DNA of 64,000 bases from Aureimonas sp. ME7 (GTDB lineage Bacteria; Pseudomonadota; Alphaproteobacteria; Rhizobiales; Rhizobiaceae). The position numbers and the translations under genes are program-made. This document shows, in pieces, positions 23,296 through 31,998 of the stretch. The notes beneath the pieces were generated by a model that saw nothing but the letters and a program-made list of their open reading frames with translations, ran no database searches and was not told the origin of the DNA. Within the stretch, counting starts at the first letter, position 1. Each line of letters starts with the position of its first letter. The stretch covers positions 1-64,000 of the forward strand of contig NZ_CAJCKW010000003.1 of the NCBI RefSeq assembly GCF_903970965.1, written 5' to 3'.

Positions 23296-25896
23296 ATGGA
23301 TCGTTCGCCCCCGACTTCCGTGACGCCGAGCGCCGCGTCGATGCGCGTGCGCGGCGTCGCCGCCCTGTCGATCCTGGTCGAGCGCGCCTGGCCGACGCTC
23401 CTGCGTCTCGGCGGCCTCGTTTGCCTCTTCCTGATCGTTAGCTGGTTCGGCGTCTTCGCCGCCGTGCCGGACTGGTTCCGGATCGCCATTCTCGGCGCTC
23501 TCGGCGCCCTCGTTCTCGCCGTTCTCTGGGCCGGGCGCGGCGTTCGCTGGCCGAGCCGTCTCGACGTCGCCCGGCGGATCGAGGCCGACAGCGCGCTCGC
23601 GCATCAGCCCCTCCAGGCGCAAAGCGACCATGTGCCGGCGGGCGATGCCTTCGCCGCCGCCCTTTGGCGAGAGCATCAGCGCCGCATGGCCGAGCGCCTC
23701 GGCGCCTTGCGCGCGTCCGCGCCGCGCACCCGCACCTATGCGCTCGACCCCTATGGGCTGCGCGCCTTGGTGCTTCTTCTGGTCGCCACCGGTTTCGCCT
23801 TTTCCTTCGGTCCCGCCGGCGGGCGGCTCGCGGACGCGCTGGCGCCCTTGCGCACCGAGCTCGTGGCCGGGGTTCGCGTCGATGCCTGGGCGACGCCGCC
23901 CGGCTATACCGGCCGCGCGCCGATCCTTCTGTCGGCCGACGAGCCGGGCGAGCGCTGGATCGAGGTGCCCGAGGGCACGATCCTGTCCTTGCGGCTTTCG
24001 GACCGGATGGGCAGCGAGGTCACCTTCCAGCCGGACGGCGGCGGGGAGGCAGCGGCGATCGAGCCGGCCGCGCCCGAAGGGAATGGTGCGGCGGAAGCCG
24101 TCACGCATGGCCCCGTCCCCGGCGAGTACGAGCAGCGCCTCGAGCGAAGCGGCACGGCCCGCGTCGCCACCGCCTTCCGCACGCTCGGCAACTGGAACTT
24201 CACGGTGACGCCCGACCGCGCGCCGACGATCGCCTTCAAGGGCGAGCCGAAGCCCGGCCGCAACGGCTCGCTCGACCTCGCCTTCATCGTGAACGACGAT
24301 TACGGCATCGCCGGCGGCGAGGCGAAGCTCGCCCTTCGCGAGCCGGTAGCGCCCGGCGCGCGCGCGCTGATCGCTCCGCCGGAACCGGCTTTGTCGCTGC
24401 CGCGTCGGCGCGCCGGCGAGGCGGAAGGGCGCACCACCCTGAACCTTGCCGACAGCCCTTATGCCGGCGCCAAGGTGGCGCTGACCCTGGTCGCGCGCGA
24501 CGATGCGGGGCAGGTCGGAGAAACGCCGCCGCTGGAGGTCACGCTGCCCGAGCGCCCCTTCGCCGACCCCTTGGCGCGCGCCGTGGTGGAGCAGCGGCGC
24601 ATCCTGGCGCTCGATGCCAACGCCGCCCCGCGCGTCGTCGAGCTTCTGGACGCGGCGACGCTGCGCGGCGACGAGTTCATCGCCAGCTCATCCCAGTATC
24701 TGGCGCTGCGCGCCGTGCGCGAGCGCGTCGCCAACGCAAAGGATGACGAGACGCTCCTATCGGCGGTCGATTTCCTTTGGCAGATCGCGCTCGGGATCGA
24801 GGACGGCGATCTCGGTGCCACCGAGCGACGCCTGCGCGATCTGCAGGAACAACTGTCTCAGGCGCTGGAGAACGGCGCGGGCGAGGAAGAGATCGCCAAG
24901 CTGATGCAGGAGCTGCGTCAGGCCATGCAGGAGTATATGCAGGCCATGGCCGAGGCGATGCGCAACATGCCCCCGCAGAGCCTGTCGCAGATGGGCGAGA
25001 TGCAGGAAATCCGCCCTCAGGATCTCGATCGCATGCTGGACCGGATCGAGGATCTCGCGCGCTCCGGCTCGAAGGACGCGGCCCAGCAGCTCCTCTTCGA
25101 ACTGCGCGAGATGATGGACAGTCTGCAGGCCATGCGGCCCAATCCCGGCCAGCAGCAGTCGGGCCAGCAGAACCCGATGCAGGAACAGATGAACAAGCTC
25201 GGCGAGATGCTGCAGCGCCAGCAGAAGCTGATGGACGAGACGTTCGAACTCGGCCGCCAGGGGATGCGCCGCCAGATGGAGAACGAGCGCGGCACCGCCG
25301 AGCGGCAGGAGGGCGGGGAGGGCCAGCCGGGCCAGCGCTCGCCGATGTCGGAGGAGGAGCTGCGCGCCATGCAGGAGCGCCTCCAGGCCGAGCAGGGGCA
25401 GCTGCAGAAGGACCTTCAGGCGCTTCAGGAGGCGATGAAGGGCCAAGGCATGCAGCCGAGCGAGGATCTCGGCCAAGCCGGCCAGTCCATGGGCCGGGCT
25501 GAGGGCGCTCTCGGCCAGGGCGACGACGGTGAGGCCGTCGGCCAGCAGGGCGAAGCGATGAGCGCGCTCCGGCGCGGCGCGCAGGACGCGATGAACCAGA
25601 TGCAGGCGATGCAGGGCCAGGGTCAGCAGCCGGGCCAGCCCGGCCAGGGCCAGCAGCCCGGCCCCGGCCAGTTCGGGCAGGGCTACGGGCCCGGCCAGCA
25701 GCGCTCGGGGCGCGATCCGCTGGGGCGCGAGCGCCAGACGCAAGGGCCCGATTTCGGTCAGGACGTCGGCGTCCCCGACGAGATCGACATCCAGCGCGCC
25801 CGCCGCATCCTCGACCAGATCCGCGACCGCCTCGGCCGCCAGCTTTCCCCCGAGCAGGAGAGGCAATACCTGGAACGCTTGCTGCACACGCCGTGA
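23296..25896 (+). CDS. DUF4175 / TIGR02302 large membrane protein
   Basis: An 866-residue protein typical of Alphaproteobacteria and located after lysA as in other Hyphomicrobiales. The N-terminus has two membrane helices (about 35-55 and 60-78), and a third lies near residue 155. A periplasmic region with beta-rich stretches follows, then a long helical, Gln/Met-rich segment (about 530-690) likely to form coiled coil. The C-terminus is a low-complexity Gly/Gln/Pro repeat before a final conserved helix (RRILDQIRDRLGRQLSPE). Function is not established; an envelope role is inferred from topology. The start is probably ATG 23296, though the frame is open from 23200. Confidence 0.85.
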   Translation: MDRSPPTSVTPSAASMRVRGVAALSILVERAWPTLLRLGGLVCLFLIVSWFGVFAAVPDWFRIAILGALGALVLAVLWAGRGVRWPSRLDVARRIEADSALAHQPLQAQSDHVPAGDAFAAALWREHQRRMAERLGALRASAPRTRTYALDPYGLRALVLLLVATGFAFSFGPAGGRLADALAPLRTELVAGVRVDAWATPPGYTGRAPILLSADEPGERWIEVPEGTILSLRLSDRMGSEVTFQPDGGGEAAAIEPAAPEGNGAAEAVTHGPVPGEYEQRLERSGTARVATAFRTLGNWNFTVTPDRAPTIAFKGEPKPGRNGSLDLAFIVNDDYGIAGGEAKLALREPVAPGARALIAPPEPALSLPRRRAGEAEGRTTLNLADSPYAGAKVALTLVARDDAGQVGETPPLEVTLPERPFADPLARAVVEQRRILALDANAAPRVVELLDAATLRGDEFIASSSQYLALRAVRERVANAKDDETLLSAVDFLWQIALGIEDGDLGATERRLRDLQEQLSQALENGAGEEEIAKLMQELRQAMQEYMQAMAEAMRNMPPQSLSQMGEMQEIRPQDLDRMLDRIEDLARSGSKDAAQQLLFELREMMDSLQAMRPNPGQQQSGQQNPMQEQMNKLGEMLQRQQKLMDETFELGRQGMRRQMENERGTAERQEGGEGQPGQRSPMSEEELRAMQERLQAEQGQLQKDLQALQEAMKGQGMQPSEDLGQAGQSMGRAEGALGQGDDGEAVGQQGEAMSALRRGAQDAMNQMQAMQGQGQQPGQPGQGQQPGPGQFGQGYGPGQQRSGRDPLGRERQTQGPDFGQDVGVPDEIDIQRARRILDQIRDRLGRQLSPEQERQYLERLLHTP

Positions 25897-25949
25897 TCGG
25901 TTAGGCGATGCGCGCGAGGATTGCGCTGATGTGACCGGGCGGTGTGGAA

Positions 25950-27158
25950 ATGGCGAAGCCGACGGACGCACCTGACCTGCCGCTGGACTTTCCCTTCGTG
26001 CGTCTTCGCGATGCGAAGGTTCAGGCGTTCACCGCTCCGATCGTCGATTTTCCCGTCGGCTTCCGAGGCGGCCCCGTGCTCGGGGACCGGCATTCCGAAT
26101 TCCGGCACTTGCGAGCGTGGAGGCCTTACGACCGGCCGGACGATCGGGCGGACTACGACGAGCGCCTTTCCGGCAGCTTCACCTATGCCGGGCCGCTCTA
26201 CGACCATTTCGGCCATTTCATTTCCGAGATGGTCCACCGGATCCTGCCCGGACGGGCGCAAGGTCTGCCCTCGCGCCTTCTCTTCGTGACGGCGCGCGGG
26301 CATTCGGTCCATCGCAACTGGGCCGGGCTGCCTCCTCATGTCCGCTCGGTGCTCGAGTTTCTGGATGTCGGCGAAGAGGACATCGTCGTTCTCGATCAAA
26401 ACGCGATCGTCGACGACCTTTTCGTCCCCAGACAGGGCGCCGTTCTCAACGGGCCACCGACCGAGGCCTATCTCGACCTCCTGCGAACCCACTCCACCAG
26501 ACGGCTCGATCGGATGTTCGGCGATCGGCCGCGGCCGGAGCGGATCTACGTTTCGCGATCGGCATTGGGCGTGCCGGGCGGGATCCTGGGCGAGCGATAC
26601 CTCGAACACCAGTTCGCACGGGAGGGCTTCACGATCTTCCGTCCGGAGGAGCATTCCTATCCCGAGCAGATCGATCACTACCGCAAGGCTGAAACGGTCG
26701 TCTTTGCGGAAGGGTCGGCTTGTCACGGCGCCGAACTTCTGGGTCGTGGGATGATGGGGAACACGGTTCTCGTTCCGCGAACGGGATGCCAGACGCCGTT
26801 GTTCGTGCCGGTGCTCCAGCCGCGCTCGCGTCGGTTCAGCGTCCTTTCGGCATCGCACTATCTCGGCACGCTGTTTGCCGATCCCGCCACCAAGGCTCCC
26901 TTGTTCCATCGCGGCGTCGCCCTCGTCGACAGTCGCACTATTGCGGACGAACTCGCCGGCTTGGGGGCCGCCAGCTTCGCCTCTTTCTCGCACAGGCGAT
27001 ACGCGGCGCATGCCGCGAGGGACTTCGTGAGATGCCTGATCTCGGAGCGCCGTGAGCGCTGGGACCGGGTGGAAGCCTCCCGCCTTCTGCGCCGCTTCGG
27101 CGCTTCGTTCGTCCGCTCGCTGCAACGAGCAAAACCTGCCGGAAAGCTTGCCCGATGA
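25950..27158 (+). CDS. Glycosyltransferase family 61 (DUF563) protein
   Basis: A 402-residue protein with the GT61 signatures: YDHFGHFISEMVHRIL at about residues 84-99, the RIYVSRSALG segment near 203, and FAEGSACHGAELLG near 254-267. In bacteria GT61 proteins are usually capsular or exopolysaccharide glycosyltransferases. No signal peptide or membrane helix is evident. ATG 25950 is chosen for its spacing from GGGCGG; GTG 25944 is possible. Its stop overlaps the tam start in an ATGA, but no other polysaccharide gene is adjacent. Confidence 0.82.
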   Translation: MAKPTDAPDLPLDFPFVRLRDAKVQAFTAPIVDFPVGFRGGPVLGDRHSEFRHLRAWRPYDRPDDRADYDERLSGSFTYAGPLYDHFGHFISEMVHRILPGRAQGLPSRLLFVTARGHSVHRNWAGLPPHVRSVLEFLDVGEEDIVVLDQNAIVDDLFVPRQGAVLNGPPTEAYLDLLRTHSTRRLDRMFGDRPRPERIYVSRSALGVPGGILGERYLEHQFAREGFTIFRPEEHSYPEQIDHYRKAETVVFAEGSACHGAELLGRGMMGNTVLVPRTGCQTPLFVPVLQPRSRRFSVLSASHYLGTLFADPATKAPLFHRGVALVDSRTIADELAGLGAASFASFSHRRYAAHAARDFVRCLISERRERWDRVEASRLLRRFGASFVRSLQRAKPAGKLAR

Positions 27159-27940
27159 CCGACTGGAACCCCGCGCTCTACTCGCGTTTCGAGGACGAGC
27201 GGACGCGGCCGGCGCGTGATCTCCTGGCGCGGTGCCGGCTGGGGGATGGCGGCGGGGCGGGGCTTCGGATCGCGGATCTGGGGTGCGGGCCGGGCAACTC
27301 GACCATGCTGCTCGCCGAGCGGTTTCCGCAGGCCGAGATCATCGGTTTCGATACGTCGGAGGCGATGCTGGAGGCGGGGCGGCGGCGGTTGCCGAACGTG
27401 CGCTTCGCGCAGGCCGATATCGAAACATGGGCGCCGGACGCGCCCTTCGATCTCGTCTACTCCAACGCCGCCCTCCAATGGGTGAAGAACCACGAAGCGC
27501 TGATCCCACGGCTTTTCCGGACCGTTCGCCCGGGCGGCCTCCTGGCGGCGCAGATGCCGGACAACCTGGCCGAGCCCGCACAGGCTCTCATGCGCGATCT
27601 GGCACGCGAGGAACCGTTCGCCGCCGTTCTCGGCGATATCTACGAAGCGCGGGAACTCATCCCGTCACGCGCGAGCTACTACGACTGGCTGGCGCCGCTC
27701 GCCGCCGAGACGGATGTGTGGACCACGATCTACGACCATCCGATGGACAGTGCCGAGGCGATCACGCAGTGGTTCTCGTCCACCGGGCTGAAGCCGTTCC
27801 TGGATCCGCTGGACGACCCGATGCGGGCGCTGTTCGCCGATCGCTACACGCGGGGCATCGAAAGGCTCTATCCCCGGCGTGCCGATGGACGACGGCTTCT
27901 CGCCTTTCCCCGCCTGTTCCTCGTCGCGCGCCGCGCCTGA
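27155..27940 (+). CDS. tam: Trans-aconitate 2-methyltransferase
   Basis: A 261-residue SAM-dependent methyltransferase that methylates trans-aconitate, the toxic by-product of the citrate cycle that inhibits aconitase. The start MTDWNPALYSRFEDERTRP, the SAM motif IADLGCGPGNSTMLLAERFP (39-58) and YSNAALQWV are highly characteristic of Tam. Complete. The ATG overlaps the stop of the GT61 gene, so translation is coupled, although no functional connection between the two is known. Confidence 0.9.
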   Translation: MTDWNPALYSRFEDERTRPARDLLARCRLGDGGGAGLRIADLGCGPGNSTMLLAERFPQAEIIGFDTSEAMLEAGRRRLPNVRFAQADIETWAPDAPFDLVYSNAALQWVKNHEALIPRLFRTVRPGGLLAAQMPDNLAEPAQALMRDLAREEPFAAVLGDIYEARELIPSRASYYDWLAPLAAETDVWTTIYDHPMDSAEAITQWFSSTGLKPFLDPLDDPMRALFADRYTRGIERLYPRRADGRRLLAFPRLFLVARRA

Positions 27941-27946
27941 ACGGGC

Positions 27947-28354
27947 TCAGGCGTAGCGGCGAAGAGGCAGGGGCTCGGCATTGCCGGCGCCCTGCCGGAG
28001 GGCCGCTGCGACCCGCCCGCGGATCTCCGCGATGGTGAAGGGCTTTTCCACGACGCCGAGGATAAAGGCCGACAGGTCCTCGGCGGCCTCCTTCTGCTCG
28101 GCATAGCCGGTCATCAGGAGGATAGGCAGGTCCGCAAACGTCGCGTGCGCGGCGTGCGCGAGCTCGATCCCCGTCATGCCGGGCATGCGGATGTCCGAGA
28201 GGAGGAGGTCGAAGGCGCCGTTTTCCTCGGCCAGGATATCGACCGCCATCTCGCCGTCTTCGGCGACGGTGACATCGTGGCCTTCGAGACGCAGGGCGCG
28301 CGCGACCAGAAGCCGGATGCCGGTGTCGTCTTCGGCAATCAAGATTCGGGCCAT
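27947..28354 (-). CDS. Single-domain response regulator, CpdR-like
   Basis: A 135-residue stand-alone receiver domain with no output domain. The acidic pocket is Glu8-Asp9-Asp10, the phosphoacceptor Asp54 in LLSDIRMPGM, the switch Thr82 in MTGYAEQ, and the conserved Lys104 in VEKPF. It resembles the receiver proteins of the CpdR/DivK class that act in the CckA-ChpT phosphorelay and ClpXP proteolysis; assignment to CpdR specifically is inferred. ATG 28354 follows AGGAGC. It converges with tam and precedes hpt on the same strand. Confidence 0.85.
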   Translation of the reverse strand: MARILIAEDDTGIRLLVARALRLEGHDVTVAEDGEMAVDILAEENGAFDLLLSDIRMPGMTGIELAHAAHATFADLPILLMTGYAEQKEAAEDLSAFILGVVEKPFTIAEIRGRVAAALRQGAGNAEPLPLRRYA

Positions 28355-28493
28355 GCGTCGCTGCTCCTGACTTCGGCCGGCGGGTGCCGACAGGACGCGA
28401 GGGGAAGACCCGGTCCGTAAGCCGGAGTATGAAGGCCTATCCTTGTGCGAAGCCTTACCGAACAGGGCTAACGGAAGGTGAAGCACGAAAAGC

Positions 28494-29030
28494 TCAGCCG
28501 ATGACCCGCCCGACGAAGGGAAGCTCGCGGAACGCGTGGCCGACATCCATGCCGTAGCCGACGACGAAATGGTCCGGACACGCGAAGCCGACATAGTCCG
28601 CCTCGATCGGCGCGACGCGCTTCATGCTCTTGTCGAGAAGCACCGCGATCTCGGCACCGGTCGCCCCGCGCGCCAGCATCAGGTCGCGGGCGAAGAGAAG
28701 CGTGCGGCCCGATTCCAGGATGTCGTCGACGAGAAGCACCTTGCGCCCTTCGATCGCCCCTTCCACGTCGCGAACGATGCGAACGTCGCCGCCGACCGTT
28801 CCCGAGCCGTAGGAGGAGAGCGAGATGAACTCCATCTCGGGCGCGACGCCGTGGCGATGGAGCGCGCGGATGAGGTCGGCCGCGAAGACGAAGGAGCCCT
28901 TGAGGACGGCCACCACGAGGAGGTTGTCCGGCCGGCGAGCGGCGATCTCGCCGGCGAGGCGGTCGATCTCGCTGGCGATCGCCTCTTCGGAGAACAGGAC
29001 TTCGAGCGACTTGCCGCGAAGCGTGATCAC
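28494..29030 (-). CDS. hpt: Hypoxanthine phosphoribosyltransferase
   Basis: A 178-residue purine-salvage enzyme that converts hypoxanthine or guanine plus PRPP to IMP or GMP. The PRPP-binding motif VLLVDDILESGRT lies at about 96-108, and VAVLKGSFVFAADL and the flexible-loop region SLSSYGSGT are typical. The C-terminal segment PDHFVVGYGMD matches the purine-specificity loop. The start is GTG 29030, behind GAGGAC, and it overlaps the upstream gene's stop as GTGA, so translation is coupled to that small membrane protein. Confidence 0.93.
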   Translation of the reverse strand: MITLRGKSLEVLFSEEAIASEIDRLAGEIAARRPDNLLVVAVLKGSFVFAADLIRALHRHGVAPEMEFISLSSYGSGTVGGDVRIVRDVEGAIEGRKVLLVDDILESGRTLLFARDLMLARGATGAEIAVLLDKSMKRVAPIEADYVGFACPDHFVVGYGMDVGHAFRELPFVGRVIG

Positions 29031-29356
29031 TGTACGGTCCTCGCATGGGCGATTTCCGCCCGATGGCCGGCCCCGTCGCCCGGCCCGGCCGGCGCCAGGA
29101 GCAGGACGGCGAGGCCGAACAAGGCAAGACCGGCGGGAAGGGCGATGCGCGGGCGGCGCATCGAGGCGGCCGCCGCGTCGGCCGCGCGCAGGGCCGAGCC
29201 CCACACAGGCTCGGCTGGCGCGGCGCGCGATGCGGCGGGTCCCCTCGTGTCTCGCCCGATGACCCGAGCCTCGCCCTCGATCACAAGATGGCGTGCCTCG
29301 CGCCAGAACTGGGCGCGCGGGGCCCGCAAGCTCGGGGCGGTTTCGTGTCGTGCCAT
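29027..29356 (-). CDS. Small single-pass membrane protein coupled to hpt
   Basis: A 109-residue protein I do not recognise. The N-terminal 65 residues are cytoplasm-like, with FWREARHLVIEGEARVIG. One hydrophobic helix follows at about 71-89 (IALPAGLALFGLAVLLLAP), then a short tail. The ATG has GGGAG upstream, and the stop overlaps the hpt GTG start as GTGA. Overlap, ribosome-binding site and membrane segment argue that it is real. No function is proposed. Confidence 0.6.
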   Translation of the reverse strand: MARHETAPSLRAPRAQFWREARHLVIEGEARVIGRDTRGPAASRAAPAEPVWGSALRAADAAAASMRRPRIALPAGLALFGLAVLLLAPAGPGDGAGHRAEIAHARTVQ

Positions 29357-29530
29357 GATGGGCTCCCGGCCGCTACGGACTGCCCCGTTCGAGGGCTTGG
29401 TCAGGAACGGTTAAGCTCTCATGGTTAACGGAAGCTTGTGCGCATGGTGCGCGGCCCGAATGCGGCCGGATTGGTGGATCAGGGAAAGGGCGAGGCCGCG
29501 CTCCGAGCGACGCGCGGGAAGCTCCAGGGG

Positions 29531-30202
29531 ATGCGTGGCGGCTTGATACGGTTCGAGAACGTGGGTCTGCGATACGACATGGGGCCGGAAGTCCTGCGCG
29601 ACCTGACCTTCGAAATCCGCTCGCGCTCCTTTCAGTTTCTGACCGGGCCCTCGGGCGCGGGCAAGACCAGCCTCCTGCGCATGCTCTTTCTGGCGCTGAA
29701 ACCGACGCGCGGCATGATCACCGTGCTCGGCAAGGACGCTTCGACGCTCCGGCGCACCGACCTGCCGGCGATCCGCCGGCGCATCGGCGTCGTGTTCCAG
29801 GATTTTCGCCTGCTGGACCACCTGACCACCTACGAGAACGTCGCGCTCCCCTTGCGCGTGCGCGGCAAGGACGAGGCGAGCTATCGGCACGACGTCGTGG
29901 AACTCATCAAGTGGGTCGGGCTCGGCGAGCGGATGGACGCTTCGCCCGTGGTCCTGTCGGGTGGCGAGAAGCAGCGCGCGGCGATCGCGCGCGCGCTGAT
30001 CGACCGGCCGGACATTCTTCTCGCCGACGAGCCGACCGGAAACGTCGACCCGCCGCTCGCCCGCCGGCTCCTACGCCTGTTCATGGAGCTGAACCGGACG
30101 GGAACGGCCGTCGTCATCGCCACGCACGACCTCGCCTTGATGGATCAGGTCGAGGCGCGCCGCCTCGTTCTCGCCGATGGCCGGCTGCAGATCTATGACT
30201 GA
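29531..30202 (+). CDS. ftsE: Cell-division ATP-binding protein FtsE
   Basis: A 223-residue ABC-type ATPase that, with FtsX, controls septal peptidoglycan hydrolysis at the divisome. Walker A is GPSGAGKT (39-46), the Q-loop VVFQDFRLL, the ABC signature LSGGEKQRAAIARAL, Walker B ILLADEPTGNVD, and the H-loop ATHD. ATG 29531 or TTG 29543 places the N-terminus at the family start (LIRFENVGLRY); a longer frame from 29438 adds a non-conserved leader. The stop overlaps the ftsX start. Confidence 0.93.
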   Translation: MRGGLIRFENVGLRYDMGPEVLRDLTFEIRSRSFQFLTGPSGAGKTSLLRMLFLALKPTRGMITVLGKDASTLRRTDLPAIRRRIGVVFQDFRLLDHLTTYENVALPLRVRGKDEASYRHDVVELIKWVGLGERMDASPVVLSGGEKQRAAIARALIDRPDILLADEPTGNVDPPLARRLLRLFMELNRTGTAVVIATHDLALMDQVEARRLVLADGRLQIYD

Positions 30203-31160
30203 TCCGCGCGCGCTCCTCGATCGCTGGCGGCGACGCGGCGAGGCGCGGTCGAACCCGATCGTGCCGCCCGGCAACGTCGCGGGCCGCGCGCTCCTGACCG
30301 TCATCGCCATCATGACCTTTCTCGCCAGCCTGACGCTCGGCGCGGTGACGCTGGTGGCCGACACGGCGGCGGACTGGCAGAGCGAGATCGCGCGCGAGGT
30401 GACGATCCAGGTGCGGCCCGACGAGGGGCTCGACATGGCGGGCGCGCTGCAACAGATCCAGGTGATCGCGCTTTCGACGCCGGGCGTCGTGTCGGCGAGC
30501 ATCCTCGACGACGCGGCCACAAGCCGGCTTCTGGAGCCCTGGCTCGGCGAGGGGCTCGATCTCAACGAGCTCCCCGTGCCCCGTCTCGTGATCGTGGGCA
30601 TCGACGAGCGCGCGCCGCCCGACTTTGCGAAGCTCCGCGACGCCGTGCGTGCGGGCGTGCCCCAGGCGAGCCTCGACGATCACCGCGCCTGGGTGTCGCG
30701 CCTCGTGTCCATGGCGCACGCCACCGTCCTGATCGGGGTCGCGATCCTCGCCCTCGTGATGATCGCGACCGTCCTGACCGTCGTCTTCGCCACGCGCGGC
30801 GCGATGACGGGCAACCGGCACATCATCGAGGTCCTCCATTTCGTCGGCGCGCGCGGCGGCTTCATCGCCGGCGAGTTCCAGCGGCACTTCCTGAAGCTTG
30901 GGCTGACGGGCGCGCTGGTCGGGGGCTTCTGCGCGTTCCTCGTGTTTCTAGCCGTCGGGCAGTGGACGCGCGCCAACCAGGCGACGCCCGAGGCCGACCA
31001 GATCAACGCCCTGTTCGGCTCCTTCGCCATCGGCTGGTGGGGCTATGCCGGCACGCTCGGCCTCGTCGTCCTGATCGGCGTCCTGACGGCGGTGACCTCG
31101 CGTCTCACCGTCACCAGTCAGCTGGCCGCCATCGACATGCTCTCGCCGGTGGACGGATGA
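30195..31160 (+). CDS. ftsX: Cell-division protein FtsX
   Basis: A 321-residue inner-membrane partner of FtsE. Topology is the expected four helices: one near residues 32-55, a periplasmic domain of about 110 residues, then helices near 175-200, 230-247 and 270-290. Motifs include REVTIQVRP at the start of the periplasmic loop, and the cytoplasmic coupling segment NRHIIEVLHFVGARGGFI before helix three. ATG 30195 lies inside the ftsE stop region (8-bp overlap), so the two are translationally coupled. Confidence 0.92.
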   Translation: MTDPRALLDRWRRRGEARSNPIVPPGNVAGRALLTVIAIMTFLASLTLGAVTLVADTAADWQSEIAREVTIQVRPDEGLDMAGALQQIQVIALSTPGVVSASILDDAATSRLLEPWLGEGLDLNELPVPRLVIVGIDERAPPDFAKLRDAVRAGVPQASLDDHRAWVSRLVSMAHATVLIGVAILALVMIATVLTVVFATRGAMTGNRHIIEVLHFVGARGGFIAGEFQRHFLKLGLTGALVGGFCAFLVFLAVGQWTRANQATPEADQINALFGSFAIGWWGYAGTLGLVVLIGVLTAVTSRLTVTSQLAAIDMLSPVDG

Positions 31161-31236
31161 GCGCGCTTGACATGCAACCGGTGTCGCCCCGCGGAATTAA
31201 CCGATCGAGGTTCATTCGTGCCGGGGGAGGCGATCG

Positions 31237-31914
31237 ATGACGAGGGCTGACCGCCCCGTTCGAAAGGGAAATCGTTGGCCGCGCCGCTTCGCATGGCTGG
31301 CGCTGGCGCTGGCGCTCGCCGGCAGCGCCTATCTGGCGGGCGGCTTCGTGCGCTTCGCGCGCGACGTCGCGGCCTTGTCGGCACCCCCGGTGGAGGGCGA
31401 AGCCGACGGGATCGTGGTGCTGACGGGGGGCGAGCAGCGCCTTCGCAAGGCGATCTCGCTCCTGCGCGAAGGGCAGGGGCGGCGGCTCCTGATCAGCGGC
31501 GTCAACCGGGACACGAGCCCGGGCGCGATCGCGCGCGCGACCGAGACGGAGCGCGCGCTGATCGATTGCTGCGTCGATCTCGACTACGAGGCGATGGACA
31601 CGATCGGCAATGCCGAGATGACGGCGCGCTGGGCGCGCGAGCACGGGTTCGACCGGCTGCTTCTCGTCACCAGCGACTACCACATCCCGCGTTCGCTTCT
31701 GGAAATGAGCGGCATCGAGGGGGCGCCCGAGATCGTTCCCTATCCCGTCTCGCCCGACAAGCTCTGGCGGCAGGACGGCTGGCCGACGCGCCTCGGCCTG
31801 CGCCTTCTGGCCACCGAGTACGCCAAGGTTCTGGTGGTCAAGGCGCGCCTGTCCTTCGGGGTCGAACTGCCTGGGCTTTCGACCCATCACCGGATGGCGT
31901 CGCGCGCGCCCTGA
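31237..31914 (+). CDS. YdcF/DUF218-family membrane-anchored protein
   Basis: A 225-residue protein with one N-terminal membrane anchor (about 17-38) and a DUF218 domain. DUF218 features are ADGIVVLTGGEQRLRKAISLL, RLLISGVNRDTSPG and LLLVTSDYHIPRSLLEM. The family includes ElyC and SanA, which act in envelope or peptidoglycan-precursor homeostasis, but the activity of this member is unknown. It lies directly after ftsEX and before plsC, the usual order in Hyphomicrobiales. Confidence 0.88.
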   Translation: MTRADRPVRKGNRWPRRFAWLALALALAGSAYLAGGFVRFARDVAALSAPPVEGEADGIVVLTGGEQRLRKAISLLREGQGRRLLISGVNRDTSPGAIARATETERALIDCCVDLDYEAMDTIGNAEMTARWAREHGFDRLLLVTSDYHIPRSLLEMSGIEGAPEIVPYPVSPDKLWRQDGWPTRLGLRLLATEYAKVLVVKARLSFGVELPGLSTHHRMASRAP

Positions 31915-31998
31915 CCGGAGCCTTTCCTCCAGGGGCGAAGCCTCGTATGACGGGCGACGGGGGCGAGGCGCGCCCCGGCCAACCGTTCCGATCCCCGA

